From NCBI GenBank assembly GCA_033762815.1, contig JANRLF010000008.1:62001-126000 (forward strand): a DNA stretch of 64,000 nucleotides, given 5' to 3'. A program made the translations under genes and the position numbers. The notes under the pieces were generated by a model. That model worked only from the letters and a program-made list of their open reading frames with translations. It was not told where the DNA came from and ran no database searches. Positions within the stretch are counted from its first letter, which is position 1. Each line of letters opens with the position of its first letter. Shown in pieces: positions 17,294 to 25,013 of this stretch. The stretch comes from JANRLF01 sp033762815. Lineage in GTDB: Bacteria; Bacteroidota; Bacteroidia; Chitinophagales; CAIOSU01.

Positions 17294-18447
17294 TTCCTAA
17301 CCATTTTTAAGCAGGTAGGTTGGGGTATTTTAACAGCATACCCGGTAGGGCTTAACAGTCCAGTTTTATGGTTGATTTTGAAAACCGTCACATCGCCTGA
17401 ATTCTGGTTAGCAACCAACAAAAAATTGCCTGAAGGGTCAATGGTAAAGTTTCGGGGCATGGTTCCTAAAGTGGATTGGTAGCCAACCGGGGTTAACTTA
17501 CCCGTCTTGGCATCTACCTTGAAAATGGCAATATTGTTCTCATTACCACGATTGGAAACATAGAGAAACCTACCATCCTTTGAAAAATGGATATCGGCAC
17601 TTGCATAGGGTCCTTTCGTTTCGGCGTCATGTGCCAGCACCCTTCCAACCAAATCCATTCTCCCGCCTGAAATAGAGACTATGGCTACAGTGCCGCTCAT
17701 TTCTTCTGCTAGGTAGAAATACTTGCCATTGGGATGAAATGCGATATGCCGGGGCCCACTTGCAGGCCAAATTACTTTATCGGTTGTATCCAATTGCGAC
17801 TTTAGCTCCAGCTTTCGCTGCCGGGAGTAATCGTACAATATCACTTTATCGGTGCCAAAATCGGCCAGCAATATTTGCGAAGTGCCCGGCACCTGGGTCA
17901 CCATATGTGGATGCGATTGCTCCTGCCGTTTGGGGTCAGTCCCTTTGCCTTGTAGCCCTTCAAGCAGCACCCTATCGCCAATACTACCGCCTTTGTTCAA
18001 TTCAAATATGGCAAAGTTGCTACCAAGGAAATTGGCTACATACAAAAATTCATTCTTGGAAGATGGCTCAACATATATTGGATTATCGCCGCCACTGGGT
18101 TGTTTGTTGATAAAAGCCAAGCTTCCATCGGCATTTATAAGAAAAGCACTTACGCTCCCTTTCCCTTTGGTACGGGCATCGCTACCACAATAAAGATATT
18201 GACCATCAGGTGAAAGTGCTATAAATCCAGGACTGGCCACATTTCCTTCCGTACTTGCGATGGAATCCAATTTCCCAGTTTTGGAATTGAATCCATACAC
18301 ATAAATACCTTCGCTACCAGTGGGCTTACCATCCGGAAAGGTGGTAAAGGTACCAACATATAGATAACTGTCTTGGGCAAATAAGGGTTGACCAAACCAA
18401 GTCAAAAAGCAACCAAGCAATAAAACTTGATAACGAAAACAGTTCAT
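17290..18447 (-). CDS. Secreted lactonase-family beta-propeller (6-phosphogluconolactonase-like)
   Basis: A seven-bladed propeller of the YbhE/Pgl lactonase family, 385 aa including a signal peptide (LGCFLTWFGQPLFAQ). Repeated blade signatures such as YLYVGTFT, ISPDGQYLY-like ALSPDGQYLYCGS, RHIAFHPNGKYFYLAEE, FSKDGRFLYVSNRG and FTIDPSGNFLLVANQ are visible. The signal peptide argues against a cytosolic pentose-phosphate role; hydrolysis of a sugar lactone in the periplasm is more likely. It is 25 bp downstream of sdhA and overlaps the GH105 gene, suggesting a small sugar-processing pair. Confidence 0.85.
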   Translation of the reverse strand: MNCFRYQVLLLGCFLTWFGQPLFAQDSYLYVGTFTTFPDGKPTGSEGIYVYGFNSKTGKLDSIASTEGNVASPGFIALSPDGQYLYCGSDARTKGKGSVSAFLINADGSLAFINKQPSGGDNPIYVEPSSKNEFLYVANFLGSNFAIFELNKGGSIGDRVLLEGLQGKGTDPKRQEQSHPHMVTQVPGTSQILLADFGTDKVILYDYSRQRKLELKSQLDTTDKVIWPASGPRHIAFHPNGKYFYLAEEMSGTVAIVSISGGRMDLVGRVLAHDAETKGPYASADIHFSKDGRFLYVSNRGNENNIAIFKVDAKTGKLTPVGYQSTLGTMPRNFTIDPSGNFLLVANQNSGDVTVFKINHKTGLLSPTGYAVKIPQPTCLKMVRK

Positions 18448-18472
18448 GTAATGAATAGTGAAAGAGCCCTCA

Positions 18473-20389
18473 CTACTTGTAGCTCCTTTGTTTCACTTCA
18501 ATGTTTTCATACACCAACTCTTCTTTGTGTAAAACGGGGTCAGCACCTACGCCGGTAAACTCCCAAGCTGCAACATACTTGTAATTGTCGTCGTCACGCT
18601 TAGCTTCGCCTTCCTCGGTTTGATACTCCTCACGGAAATGCCCCCCGCACGATTCATTACGGTTAAGTGCATCTTGGCACATCAGCTCGCCTAGTTCTAT
18701 AAAATCCGCTACCCGCCACGCTTTCTCGAGTTCAGGATTCAATTCATCCCTTCTGCCCGGCACCCTTACATCCCTCCAAAACTCCTCACGAATGGCACGA
18801 ATCTCGCTAATGGCTTCCGTCAGGCCCTGAGCATTACGGGCCATACCACATTTGTCCCACATGATTTTGCCCAAATGACGGTGGAAATAGTCAACAGGCT
18901 TGCTGCCCTTGATATTCATAAAACGGTCAATGATACCGTTCACATTATCTTCCGCTTCCTTAAATTCAGGCAAATCGGTAGAAATCTTACCTGTCCTGAT
19001 ATCTGCTGAAAGATAATCTCCAACGGTGTAAGGTATTACAAAATAGCCATCTGCCAAGCCTTGCATCAATGCCGATGCACCCAAGCGGTTGGCACCATGG
19101 TCGGAAAAGTTAGCCTCACCCAATGCATAGCATCCAGGCACCGTGGTCATCAAATTATAGTCCACCCACAATCCGCCCATAGTGTAGTGCACTGCGGGAT
19201 ATATGCGCATCGGCACCTCATAGGGGTTTTCATCCGTAATTTTCTCATACATCTGGAACAGGTTGCCATACCTAGCGGCCACCGCATCCTTGCCCAAGCG
19301 CTGAATGATATCCTTAAAATCGAGATAAACTGCCAACTTCGACTTACCAACGCCATAGCCCGCATCGCAACGCTCCTTAGCTGCCCGCGAAGCTACGTCG
19401 CGCGGTACTAGATTACCAAAGGCAGGATACCTGCGTTCTAGGTAATAATCGCGTTCATCTTCAGGAATGTCGTTAGGGTTGCGGTTGTCGTCTTTTCTTT
19501 TTGGTACCCAAATACGTCCGTCATTCCGAAGCGATTCCGACATCAAGGTCAGTTTTGATTGGTATTCGCCTGTAACGGGAATACAGGTAGGGTGTATTTG
19601 CGTGTAGCAAGGGTTGCCGAAAAAGGCTCCCCTCTTATATGCCTTCCATGCAGCCGTTACGTTACTGCCCATGGCATTGGTGGAAAGATAAAACACATTG
19701 CCATAGCCACCGGTGCACAGCAATACGGCATGGGCAGAATGGCGCTCAATCTCCCCGGTTACTAAGTTACGGGCAATAATGCCACGTGCCTTACCGCCCA
19801 CTACTACCAAATCCAGCATCTCATGACGGTTGTACATCTTCACCTGTCCAGTACCTATTTGGCGGCTCAAAGCGGAATAAGCTCCCAACAACAATTGCTG
19901 GCCGGTTTGTCCCCTCGCATAAAAGGTACGCGATACCTGCACGCCTCCAAATGAGCGGTTGTCCAACAAGCCACCGTACTCACGAGCGAAAGGGACGCCC
20001 TGCGCTACGCATTGGTCAATAATGGCTGCAGATACTTCCGCTAAACGGTAAACATTGGCTTCCCTTGCACGGTAATCGCCGCCTTTGATGGTATCGTAAA
20101 ACAAACGGAAAGTACTGTCACCATCATTGCGGTAGTTTTTTGCCGCATTGATGCCCCCTTGGGCAGCAATGGAATGCGCACGACGGGGACTATCTTGGAA
20201 ACAGAAAGCCTTAATGTTATAGCCCATCTCGGCCAAGGAGGCCGCGGCAGAAGCACCCGCCAAACCAGTACCTACCACAATAATGTCGATATGGCGCTTG
20301 TTAGCTGGGTTTACAAGGTTCACATGCGCTTTATGGTTGCGCCACTTTTCCGCAAGGGGGCCTTTAGGTATTTTTGAATCTAATGTCAT
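18473..20389 (-). CDS. sdhA: Succinate dehydrogenase/fumarate reductase flavoprotein subunit
   Basis: Catalytic FAD subunit of complex II. After the N-terminal FAD motif VVGTGLAGASAAASLAEMG comes RRAHSIAAQGGINAAKNY, whose His carries covalent FAD, HPTCIPVTGEYQ in the capping domain, and RAAKERCDAGYGVG near the active site; the C-terminal helical domain follows. The ATG at 20389 gives 638 aa; a TTG four codons upstream is less likely. It follows sdhC by 18 bp. In this phylum the subunits are usually contiguous C-A-B; here sdhB is displaced. Confidence 0.97.
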   Translation of the reverse strand: MTLDSKIPKGPLAEKWRNHKAHVNLVNPANKRHIDIIVVGTGLAGASAAASLAEMGYNIKAFCFQDSPRRAHSIAAQGGINAAKNYRNDGDSTFRLFYDTIKGGDYRAREANVYRLAEVSAAIIDQCVAQGVPFAREYGGLLDNRSFGGVQVSRTFYARGQTGQQLLLGAYSALSRQIGTGQVKMYNRHEMLDLVVVGGKARGIIARNLVTGEIERHSAHAVLLCTGGYGNVFYLSTNAMGSNVTAAWKAYKRGAFFGNPCYTQIHPTCIPVTGEYQSKLTLMSESLRNDGRIWVPKRKDDNRNPNDIPEDERDYYLERRYPAFGNLVPRDVASRAAKERCDAGYGVGKSKLAVYLDFKDIIQRLGKDAVAARYGNLFQMYEKITDENPYEVPMRIYPAVHYTMGGLWVDYNLMTTVPGCYALGEANFSDHGANRLGASALMQGLADGYFVIPYTVGDYLSADIRTGKISTDLPEFKEAEDNVNGIIDRFMNIKGSKPVDYFHRHLGKIMWDKCGMARNAQGLTEAISEIRAIREEFWRDVRVPGRRDELNPELEKAWRVADFIELGELMCQDALNRNESCGGHFREEYQTEEGEAKRDDDNYKYVAAWEFTGVGADPVLHKEELVYENIEVKQRSYK

Positions 20390-20407
20390 CTTGAGGTTCA
20401 AATAAGC

Positions 20408-21109
20408 TTATGACAAGAAAATGTAAACGGGTATAATGCCAAACAAGATAGCCGTTCCAATGGCAAATGCCGACCCGAAACGCTTGATGAATGGGGTATA
20501 TTTCGGATGCCTGACTCCCAATGACTGAAAGCCGCTCTGGAAGCCATGGAATAAGTGAAAGCCCACGGCTACCATACAAACCACATACAACAAGGTATAC
20601 CACCATTGCTTAAAGGCCAATACCACCACCGTGTACAAATCCTTATTGCCCGCACTATCGGTTTCCTCTATCACCCAATGCATCTTTACCCAAAAATTGC
20701 CCATATGGATGACGATGAAAAACAACAATATGGTACCCAATATAGCCATGTTTCTAGATGACCATGTACTATTGCGGTCGGGCCTATTGTAAGCATACTT
20801 TACAGGACGTGCTTTTTGGTTCTGGTAGGCCAACATCAAACCATCAATAGTATGGAATATAATGCTGAAATAGGTAAGATAAGACAGTAGCTTTACCGCA
20901 GGAAAAGTGGTCATAAAATGCGCATAAGCATTGAATTGTAGCTTAGTGTCTTCAGCAGAAGTGCCAAACAATGGCAACAACAATTGCAAGTTACCGGCCA
21001 AGTGGCCCACCAAAAAAAGGCACAGGAACAATCCTGTTAAAGCCATAAAATATTTCTTGGTAATAGAGCTAAAGAAGTAAGAGTTAACAGTAGTAGTGGT
21101 TGTGCTCAT
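20408..21109 (-). CDS. sdhC: Succinate dehydrogenase/fumarate reductase cytochrome b subunit
   Basis: Di-heme membrane anchor of the Bacteroidota/epsilon type (single large subunit, 233 aa, five helices). Candidate heme-ligand histidines lie in FLVGHLAGNLQ, FHTIDGLML, FIVIHMGNFW and GFHLFHGFQSG. The last motif is characteristic of this family. It is the first gene of the sdh operon and has a well-formed promoter 30 bases upstream. Confidence 0.95.
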   Translation of the reverse strand: MSTTTTTVNSYFFSSITKKYFMALTGLFLCLFLVGHLAGNLQLLLPLFGTSAEDTKLQFNAYAHFMTTFPAVKLLSYLTYFSIIFHTIDGLMLAYQNQKARPVKYAYNRPDRNSTWSSRNMAILGTILLFFIVIHMGNFWVKMHWVIEETDSAGNKDLYTVVVLAFKQWWYTLLYVVCMVAVGFHLFHGFQSGFQSLGVRHPKYTPFIKRFGSAFAIGTAILFGIIPVYIFLS

Positions 21110-21140
21110 TGCTGGTGAGATTATTCAATGATTGCTGGCG

Positions 21141-21171
21141 CAAATGTACCTCATAAATCGCTTTCCAACAA
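21141..21171 (-). promoter_or_regulatory. Promoter of the sdh operon
   Basis: Read on the minus strand: TTG (complement of CAA at 21169-21171), 20 bp, then TACATTTG (complement of 21141-21148). Both elements fit the Bacteroidota consensus, and the -7 element is about 30 bases before the sdhC ATG. Confidence 0.65.
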
Positions 21172-21315
21172 TTAGCTAACAATAAAAGTGGGCAGGTTGT
21201 TCTTATTTAGAACACATCTAGATTAAAACTTTCAGGCAACAACTATTTAACACCATGAATGATTAGGACAAGGGCAAACAATGACACCCTATCATGAAAG
21301 CCCACCCCTTGGTAA

Positions 21316-21819
21316 CTAAATACTAAAAACCTGCTTGTGCCAACTTTCCCTCAATGGCACCATCCATTGGTTGAGTAGGGCGGCCTTGGTGGTCACCATA
21401 TTGTTGAACACTATGGTATCGTCATCAATCTGTTCCTTGGCAAGCAGGTGTTCAAAAGCAGCCCTATCTACCGCTGCTACCTTGTCCTCTTGAAGGTAGG
21501 TAATGATTTGCCGATTGAAAAAATCCACTTGATACTTCGAGCAGAGAGCTTTAACAAAATGTACGGAGCTATCGATGCCACAACCACTTACCGTGAACTG
21601 TTGCTCATTAGCGGCAATCACCAAAAAACGGCTGAACAGCACTGTAGCAGCACTATCCACTGGCCGGGCATGCGATGACCATGATTGGGTAAACTCCGCG
21701 GCCTCTTTGGTTATGCTGACAGCCTCCGTCTCGGTCAAAACCCTATCCGATTGATAAATCCATACCCGAGCACTGTCAGGCAAATGCTGAAGAAAATCGA
21801 AATGTGGTGCCATATGCAT
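21316..21819 (-). CDS. Conserved Bacteroidota protein of unknown function
   Basis: The 167-aa protein matches a family I recall from many Bacteroidota, often loosely called ABC transporter ATPase, with the pattern DSARVWIYQSDR near the N-terminus and SGCGIDSSVHFVKAL in the middle. There is no Walker A or signature motif, so the ATPase label is unsupported. It has no signal peptide or membrane segment and is probably cytosolic. MHM at the N-terminus leaves two start choices two codons apart. Upstream lies a 445-bp gap with an 11-bp repeat array. Confidence 0.8.
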   Translation of the reverse strand: MHMAPHFDFLQHLPDSARVWIYQSDRVLTETEAVSITKEAAEFTQSWSSHARPVDSAATVLFSRFLVIAANEQQFTVSGCGIDSSVHFVKALCSKYQVDFFNRQIITYLQEDKVAAVDRAAFEHLLAKEQIDDDTIVFNNMVTTKAALLNQWMVPLRESWHKQVFSI

Positions 21820-21892
21820 GCAAAACTAGTACCCTGCAGTTTTAATTCCAAAACGTCCGTATTTTGTTAGGTACCCAATTCATCCTTTATCG

Positions 21893-22002
21893 TTTCGGTA
21901 TAGTTTCGGTGGTATTTCAGTGGTACTTCGGTGGTACTTCAGTGGTATCTCAGTGGTATTTCAGTGGTACTTCAGTGGTATTTCAGTGGTGCTTCAGTTT
22001 CT
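21893..22002. repeat. Array of about ten 11-bp direct repeats
   Basis: Contiguous units of consensus YTTCRGTGGTA: eight good copies from 21904 to 21991 and degenerate ones at either end. The period is not a multiple of three, and stop codons fall in the frames, so it is not coding. No spacers separate units, so it is not CRISPR. It occupies the 445-bp gap between the unknown gene and the HIT gene. The remainder of that gap is AT-rich; I see no gene in it. Confidence 0.92.
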
Positions 22003-22264
22003 ATTAACTAATTGTTTTTCAATTATTTAAGTTAAAAAGGCTGCTATTTTCACTTTTTTTCGTTCATTTCTGTCTTACCATTATTATACCGATAGACCTC
22101 TTCTAACAATGAACGGTATTTAAGATGAAAAAAGCAAGTGGGATTGTCTACTTTCCCCCTACCCCTTTCGAAAAGTGGGATAAACCTTCAAAGGGGCAAA
22201 AATCCAAAACATAGTTGAAGCATTTACCATTTTCACCAAGTTTGCATTAGCTTTAACTTACCCT

Positions 22265-22678
22265 ATGGCAAAGGCCTGCATTTTTTGTGAAATTATTGCA
22301 GGGCATTCGCCCGGCCATGTTGTTTTTCAAGATGATACCTGCACGGCGTTTTTGGACACCCATCCGCTTTTTGAAGGCCATGTACTTTTAGTGCCCAAGG
22401 CACACCATGAAACCATTATGGATTTGCCGCCTTCCATTATTGAGCCCTTGTTCGCCAATGCCCAAAAATTATCGAAAGCGGTACAAAAAGCTATGGCCAG
22501 CCAAGGCATTTTTATAGCGGCCAATAATATCGTTAGCCAAAGTGTGCCCCATCTTCATATCCATATCGTACCCCGCAACAAAAAGGATGGATTATATGGC
22601 TTTTTTTGGCCTAGAAAGAAATACGAAAGCCCCGAACGGATGGAAGCGGTACGCAGTAGAATTGCTGGTCAGCTCTAA
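22265..22678 (+). CDS. HIT-family nucleotide hydrolase
   Basis: Histidine-triad proteins hydrolyse nucleoside phosphoramidates or dinucleotides. The 137-aa protein has CIFCEIIAGHSPGHVV at the start (zinc-type Cys pair and the conserved core strand), LVPKAHHETIMDLP, and the catalytic triad PHLHIHIVPR near 97-106. It ends with a short extra tail, KKYESPERMEAVRSRIAGQL. It is a single gene with its own transcription direction; it converges on the Fe-S gene with 48 bp between. Confidence 0.95.
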   Translation: MAKACIFCEIIAGHSPGHVVFQDDTCTAFLDTHPLFEGHVLLVPKAHHETIMDLPPSIIEPLFANAQKLSKAVQKAMASQGIFIAANNIVSQSVPHLHIHIVPRNKKDGLYGFFWPRKKYESPERMEAVRSRIAGQL

Positions 22679-22726
22679 CAGAATTATAACTTATACACAA
22701 TTTGGTTTGCAATAGGAACCCGGCTA

Positions 22727-23512
22727 TTACAGCAGGCCTTGTCCCTGGGCCAACATTTCGGCAATATCCAGCACTTTTACTTGGGCACCTTTCTCCACCA
22801 CACCATCCGTCAACATGGTCATACAGAAGGGACAACCAGCAGCCACTATTTCCGCACCGCTTTCTATCACCTGGTCGGCCCGTTCTTGGTTCACGCGCTT
22901 GTTGCCTGGTTCTTCTTCCTTGAACATTTGCGCGCCACCAGCACCACAGCATAAGCCTTTGGCACGGCTGGCTTTCATCTCCACCAAATCAATATCCAAG
23001 GCTTGCAGTACTTCTCGTGGAGCCTCATATACGCCATTGCCACGGCCTAGGTAGCAGGAATCGTGGAAAGTAATCCGTTTATCTTTGAAAGCCCCGCCAT
23101 CTTTTACGGTAATCTTGCCTTGGTTAATCAACTGTTGCAGATATTGGGTATGGTGCAGCACTTCATAATTGCCGCCCAAGCTTGGATACTCATTCCTCAA
23201 AATATTGAAGCAATGCGGACAAGCAGTCACTATCTTTTTAATATTGTAAGCATTGAGCAATTCAATGTTATTCAGTGCCATCATTTGGTACACAAACTCA
23301 TTGCCGGCACGCTTGGCAGGGTCGCCGGTACAGGCCTCTTCCTTACCCAGTATGGCAAAGTTGATTTGCAGATGGTTCAATATCTTTGCGAAAGCCATGG
23401 TAATACGCTGCGCACGCTGATCGAAACTACCGGCACAGCCTACCCAAAACAATATTTCAGGTTCTTTACCTTCGGCTGCCAGTTCAGCCATTGTGGGCAC
23501 TTTCCATTCCAT
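22727..23512 (-). CDS. CCG-domain Fe-S oxidoreductase subunit
   Basis: Two CCG domains (heterodisulfide reductase B / GlpC-like) are visible: FWVGCAGSFDQRA with TACPHCFNIL in the first, and DSCYLGRGNG, GLCCGAGGAQMF and GCPFCMTML in the second. Such domains bind an unusual [4Fe-4S] cluster. The protein is soluble and 261 aa from the second Met. It follows, on the same strand, a membrane protein with an N-terminal heme/quinone-type domain and two 4Fe-4S motifs; together they probably form a membrane quinone oxidoreductase, perhaps an electron-transfer-flavoprotein:quinone type. That role is inference. Confidence 0.9.
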   Translation of the reverse strand: MEWKVPTMAELAAEGKEPEILFWVGCAGSFDQRAQRITMAFAKILNHLQINFAILGKEEACTGDPAKRAGNEFVYQMMALNNIELLNAYNIKKIVTACPHCFNILRNEYPSLGGNYEVLHHTQYLQQLINQGKITVKDGGAFKDKRITFHDSCYLGRGNGVYEAPREVLQALDIDLVEMKASRAKGLCCGAGGAQMFKEEEPGNKRVNQERADQVIESGAEIVAAGCPFCMTMLTDGVVEKGAQVKVLDIAEMLAQGQGLL

Positions 23513-23520
23513 CACTTCTA

Positions 23521-23555
23521 TTTACGATTTACAATTGACAATTTACGATTGATGA
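23521..23555. repeat. Degenerate heptamer repeat
   Basis: Five 7-bp units (TTTACGA, TTTACAA, TTGACAA, TTTACGA, TTGATGA) sit directly upstream of the CCG-domain gene start. They share 12 bases with the array after pth. Confidence 0.75.
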
Positions 23556-23590
23556 TTCTGCTATTTCTGCTATCAAGAGCCTTTAAATTC

Positions 23591-24916
23591 TCAGTTTTTA
23601 ACCAACTCGGTTACCCATTTATCCCTATCCTGTTGCGAAAACTGCCAAGGTGCCGCATTGTTCTCTATGTTAGAGCTCATCAAGTTCCATTCTTCGGGCG
23701 AGTTACTGTCCTCCATAATCAATGCCCTACGCATCTGCACAATAATATCTAGGGGATTGATATTTACAGGGCATTCCTCCACGCAAGCTTGGCAAGTAGT
23801 ACATGCCCTGAGTTCTTCCACCAAAATATAGTCACCGAGCAGTTGTTTGTTGTCCCTATAATCGGGGCCGTGCTGGTCAAGGTTTCTACCCACTTCTTCC
23901 AATCGGTCGCGGGTATCCATCATAATTTTTCGTGGGGAAAGCAGCTTTCCGGTAATATTGGCTGGACAACTGGAGGTACAGCGTCCGCACTCCGTGCAGG
24001 AGTAGGCATCCAATAGATTTTTCCAGCTTAGGTCATACACGTCTTTTGCGCCAAACTTAGGTGGAGCGGCATCACCTTCCGGTGCAGAATAAGCTGCATT
24101 GGGATCCATCATCGCCTTAATTTCCCTCGTAATCTCGGGCATGTTATTAAATTCCGCCTGTGGCTTCAACCTGCTAAAGTAGGTGTTGGGGAAGGCCAAC
24201 ATAATATGCAAATGCTTTGATTTGGGCAAGTAATTCAAAAAGCCCAAAATGCCCACAAAGTGCGCCCACCAAGCCACCCTTTCCAATATGATAAGAGCAG
24301 TATCGCTTAAGCCCACTAACAGGGGAGCCAACAAACTACTTACCAAATACCCTGCAACATGCCCTTCTTCTGGATGCTTCAAAATTAAGGCCGCATCCGC
24401 TGCATTCATCAATAGGATTGCAATCATGAGGGTTATCTCGAAAGTAAGGATAAGGGTGGCATCCTTGGAAGGCCAGCCCACCATTTCCCTAGCATGGAAA
24501 CGTTTGATGCGAACAATCCATCTGCGTGAAAGGAAAACGATACTGGCTGTAATATCCAATACGGCCAATAACTCAAAGAACCCTATGGCAGCCACATATA
24601 TGCCACCTAAATAAGGACTAAAGGCACGATGGGTGCCGAAAATGCCGTCGAAAACAATTTCCAACACCTCGATATTGATCAATATAAAACCTGCATAAAT
24701 GAAAAAGTGGAAAATGGCAGGTATGGGCCGCTTGAACATTTTCTTCTGCCCAAAAGCAATGAGCAGCATTTTCTTCCACCGTTCGGCAGGGCGGTCAGTA
24801 AGGTCTTCTTTCCTACCAAGCATAATATTGCGGTAAATGCCACGTGCCTGTCTATAGAAAAGATAGCAACCAATTATCAAAACCAACGTAAAAGCTATCT
24901 GTTGCAGAATGTCCAT
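23591..24916 (-). CDS. Membrane Fe-S oxidoreductase (NarI-like plus 4Fe-4S domains)
   Basis: The 441-aa protein begins with about six membrane helices resembling the cytochrome b-type subunit of nitrate/heterodisulfide reductases, then a soluble part with two 4Fe-4S motifs, CTECGRCTSSCPAN and CTTCQACVEECPVN, followed by a C-terminal tail. The CCG-domain partner gene is 78 bp downstream; the fused arrangement (membrane, ferredoxin, CCG) is known in ETF:quinone-type oxidoreductases, so these two are probably the split form. Candidate substrate is reduced electron-transfer flavoprotein; no etf genes are in the window. Confidence 0.9.
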   Translation of the reverse strand: MDILQQIAFTLVLIIGCYLFYRQARGIYRNIMLGRKEDLTDRPAERWKKMLLIAFGQKKMFKRPIPAIFHFFIYAGFILINIEVLEIVFDGIFGTHRAFSPYLGGIYVAAIGFFELLAVLDITASIVFLSRRWIVRIKRFHAREMVGWPSKDATLILTFEITLMIAILLMNAADAALILKHPEEGHVAGYLVSSLLAPLLVGLSDTALIILERVAWWAHFVGILGFLNYLPKSKHLHIMLAFPNTYFSRLKPQAEFNNMPEITREIKAMMDPNAAYSAPEGDAAPPKFGAKDVYDLSWKNLLDAYSCTECGRCTSSCPANITGKLLSPRKIMMDTRDRLEEVGRNLDQHGPDYRDNKQLLGDYILVEELRACTTCQACVEECPVNINPLDIIVQMRRALIMEDSNSPEEWNLMSSNIENNAAPWQFSQQDRDKWVTELVKN

Positions 24917-25013
24917 ATGTGAAGGGTCGCTAATGCTCGACTAAATTACTGTATTAATTGTTTTTAGAAAAAATTGTTCGGAACTCCCTAATTTTATAGT
25001 AAATCCCACATTC

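Noticed and set aside
21316..21819. ABC transporter ATPase label for the conserved unknown
   Set aside because: No Walker A, Walker B or ABC signature is present in the sequence.
21893..22002. CRISPR array
   Set aside because: The units are 11 bp, adjoin with no spacers, and no cas gene is nearby.
23063..23752. A 229-codon plus-strand frame over the Fe-S gene pair
   Set aside because: Antisense to two genes with multiple cysteine cluster motifs, and it runs through the heptamer repeat.
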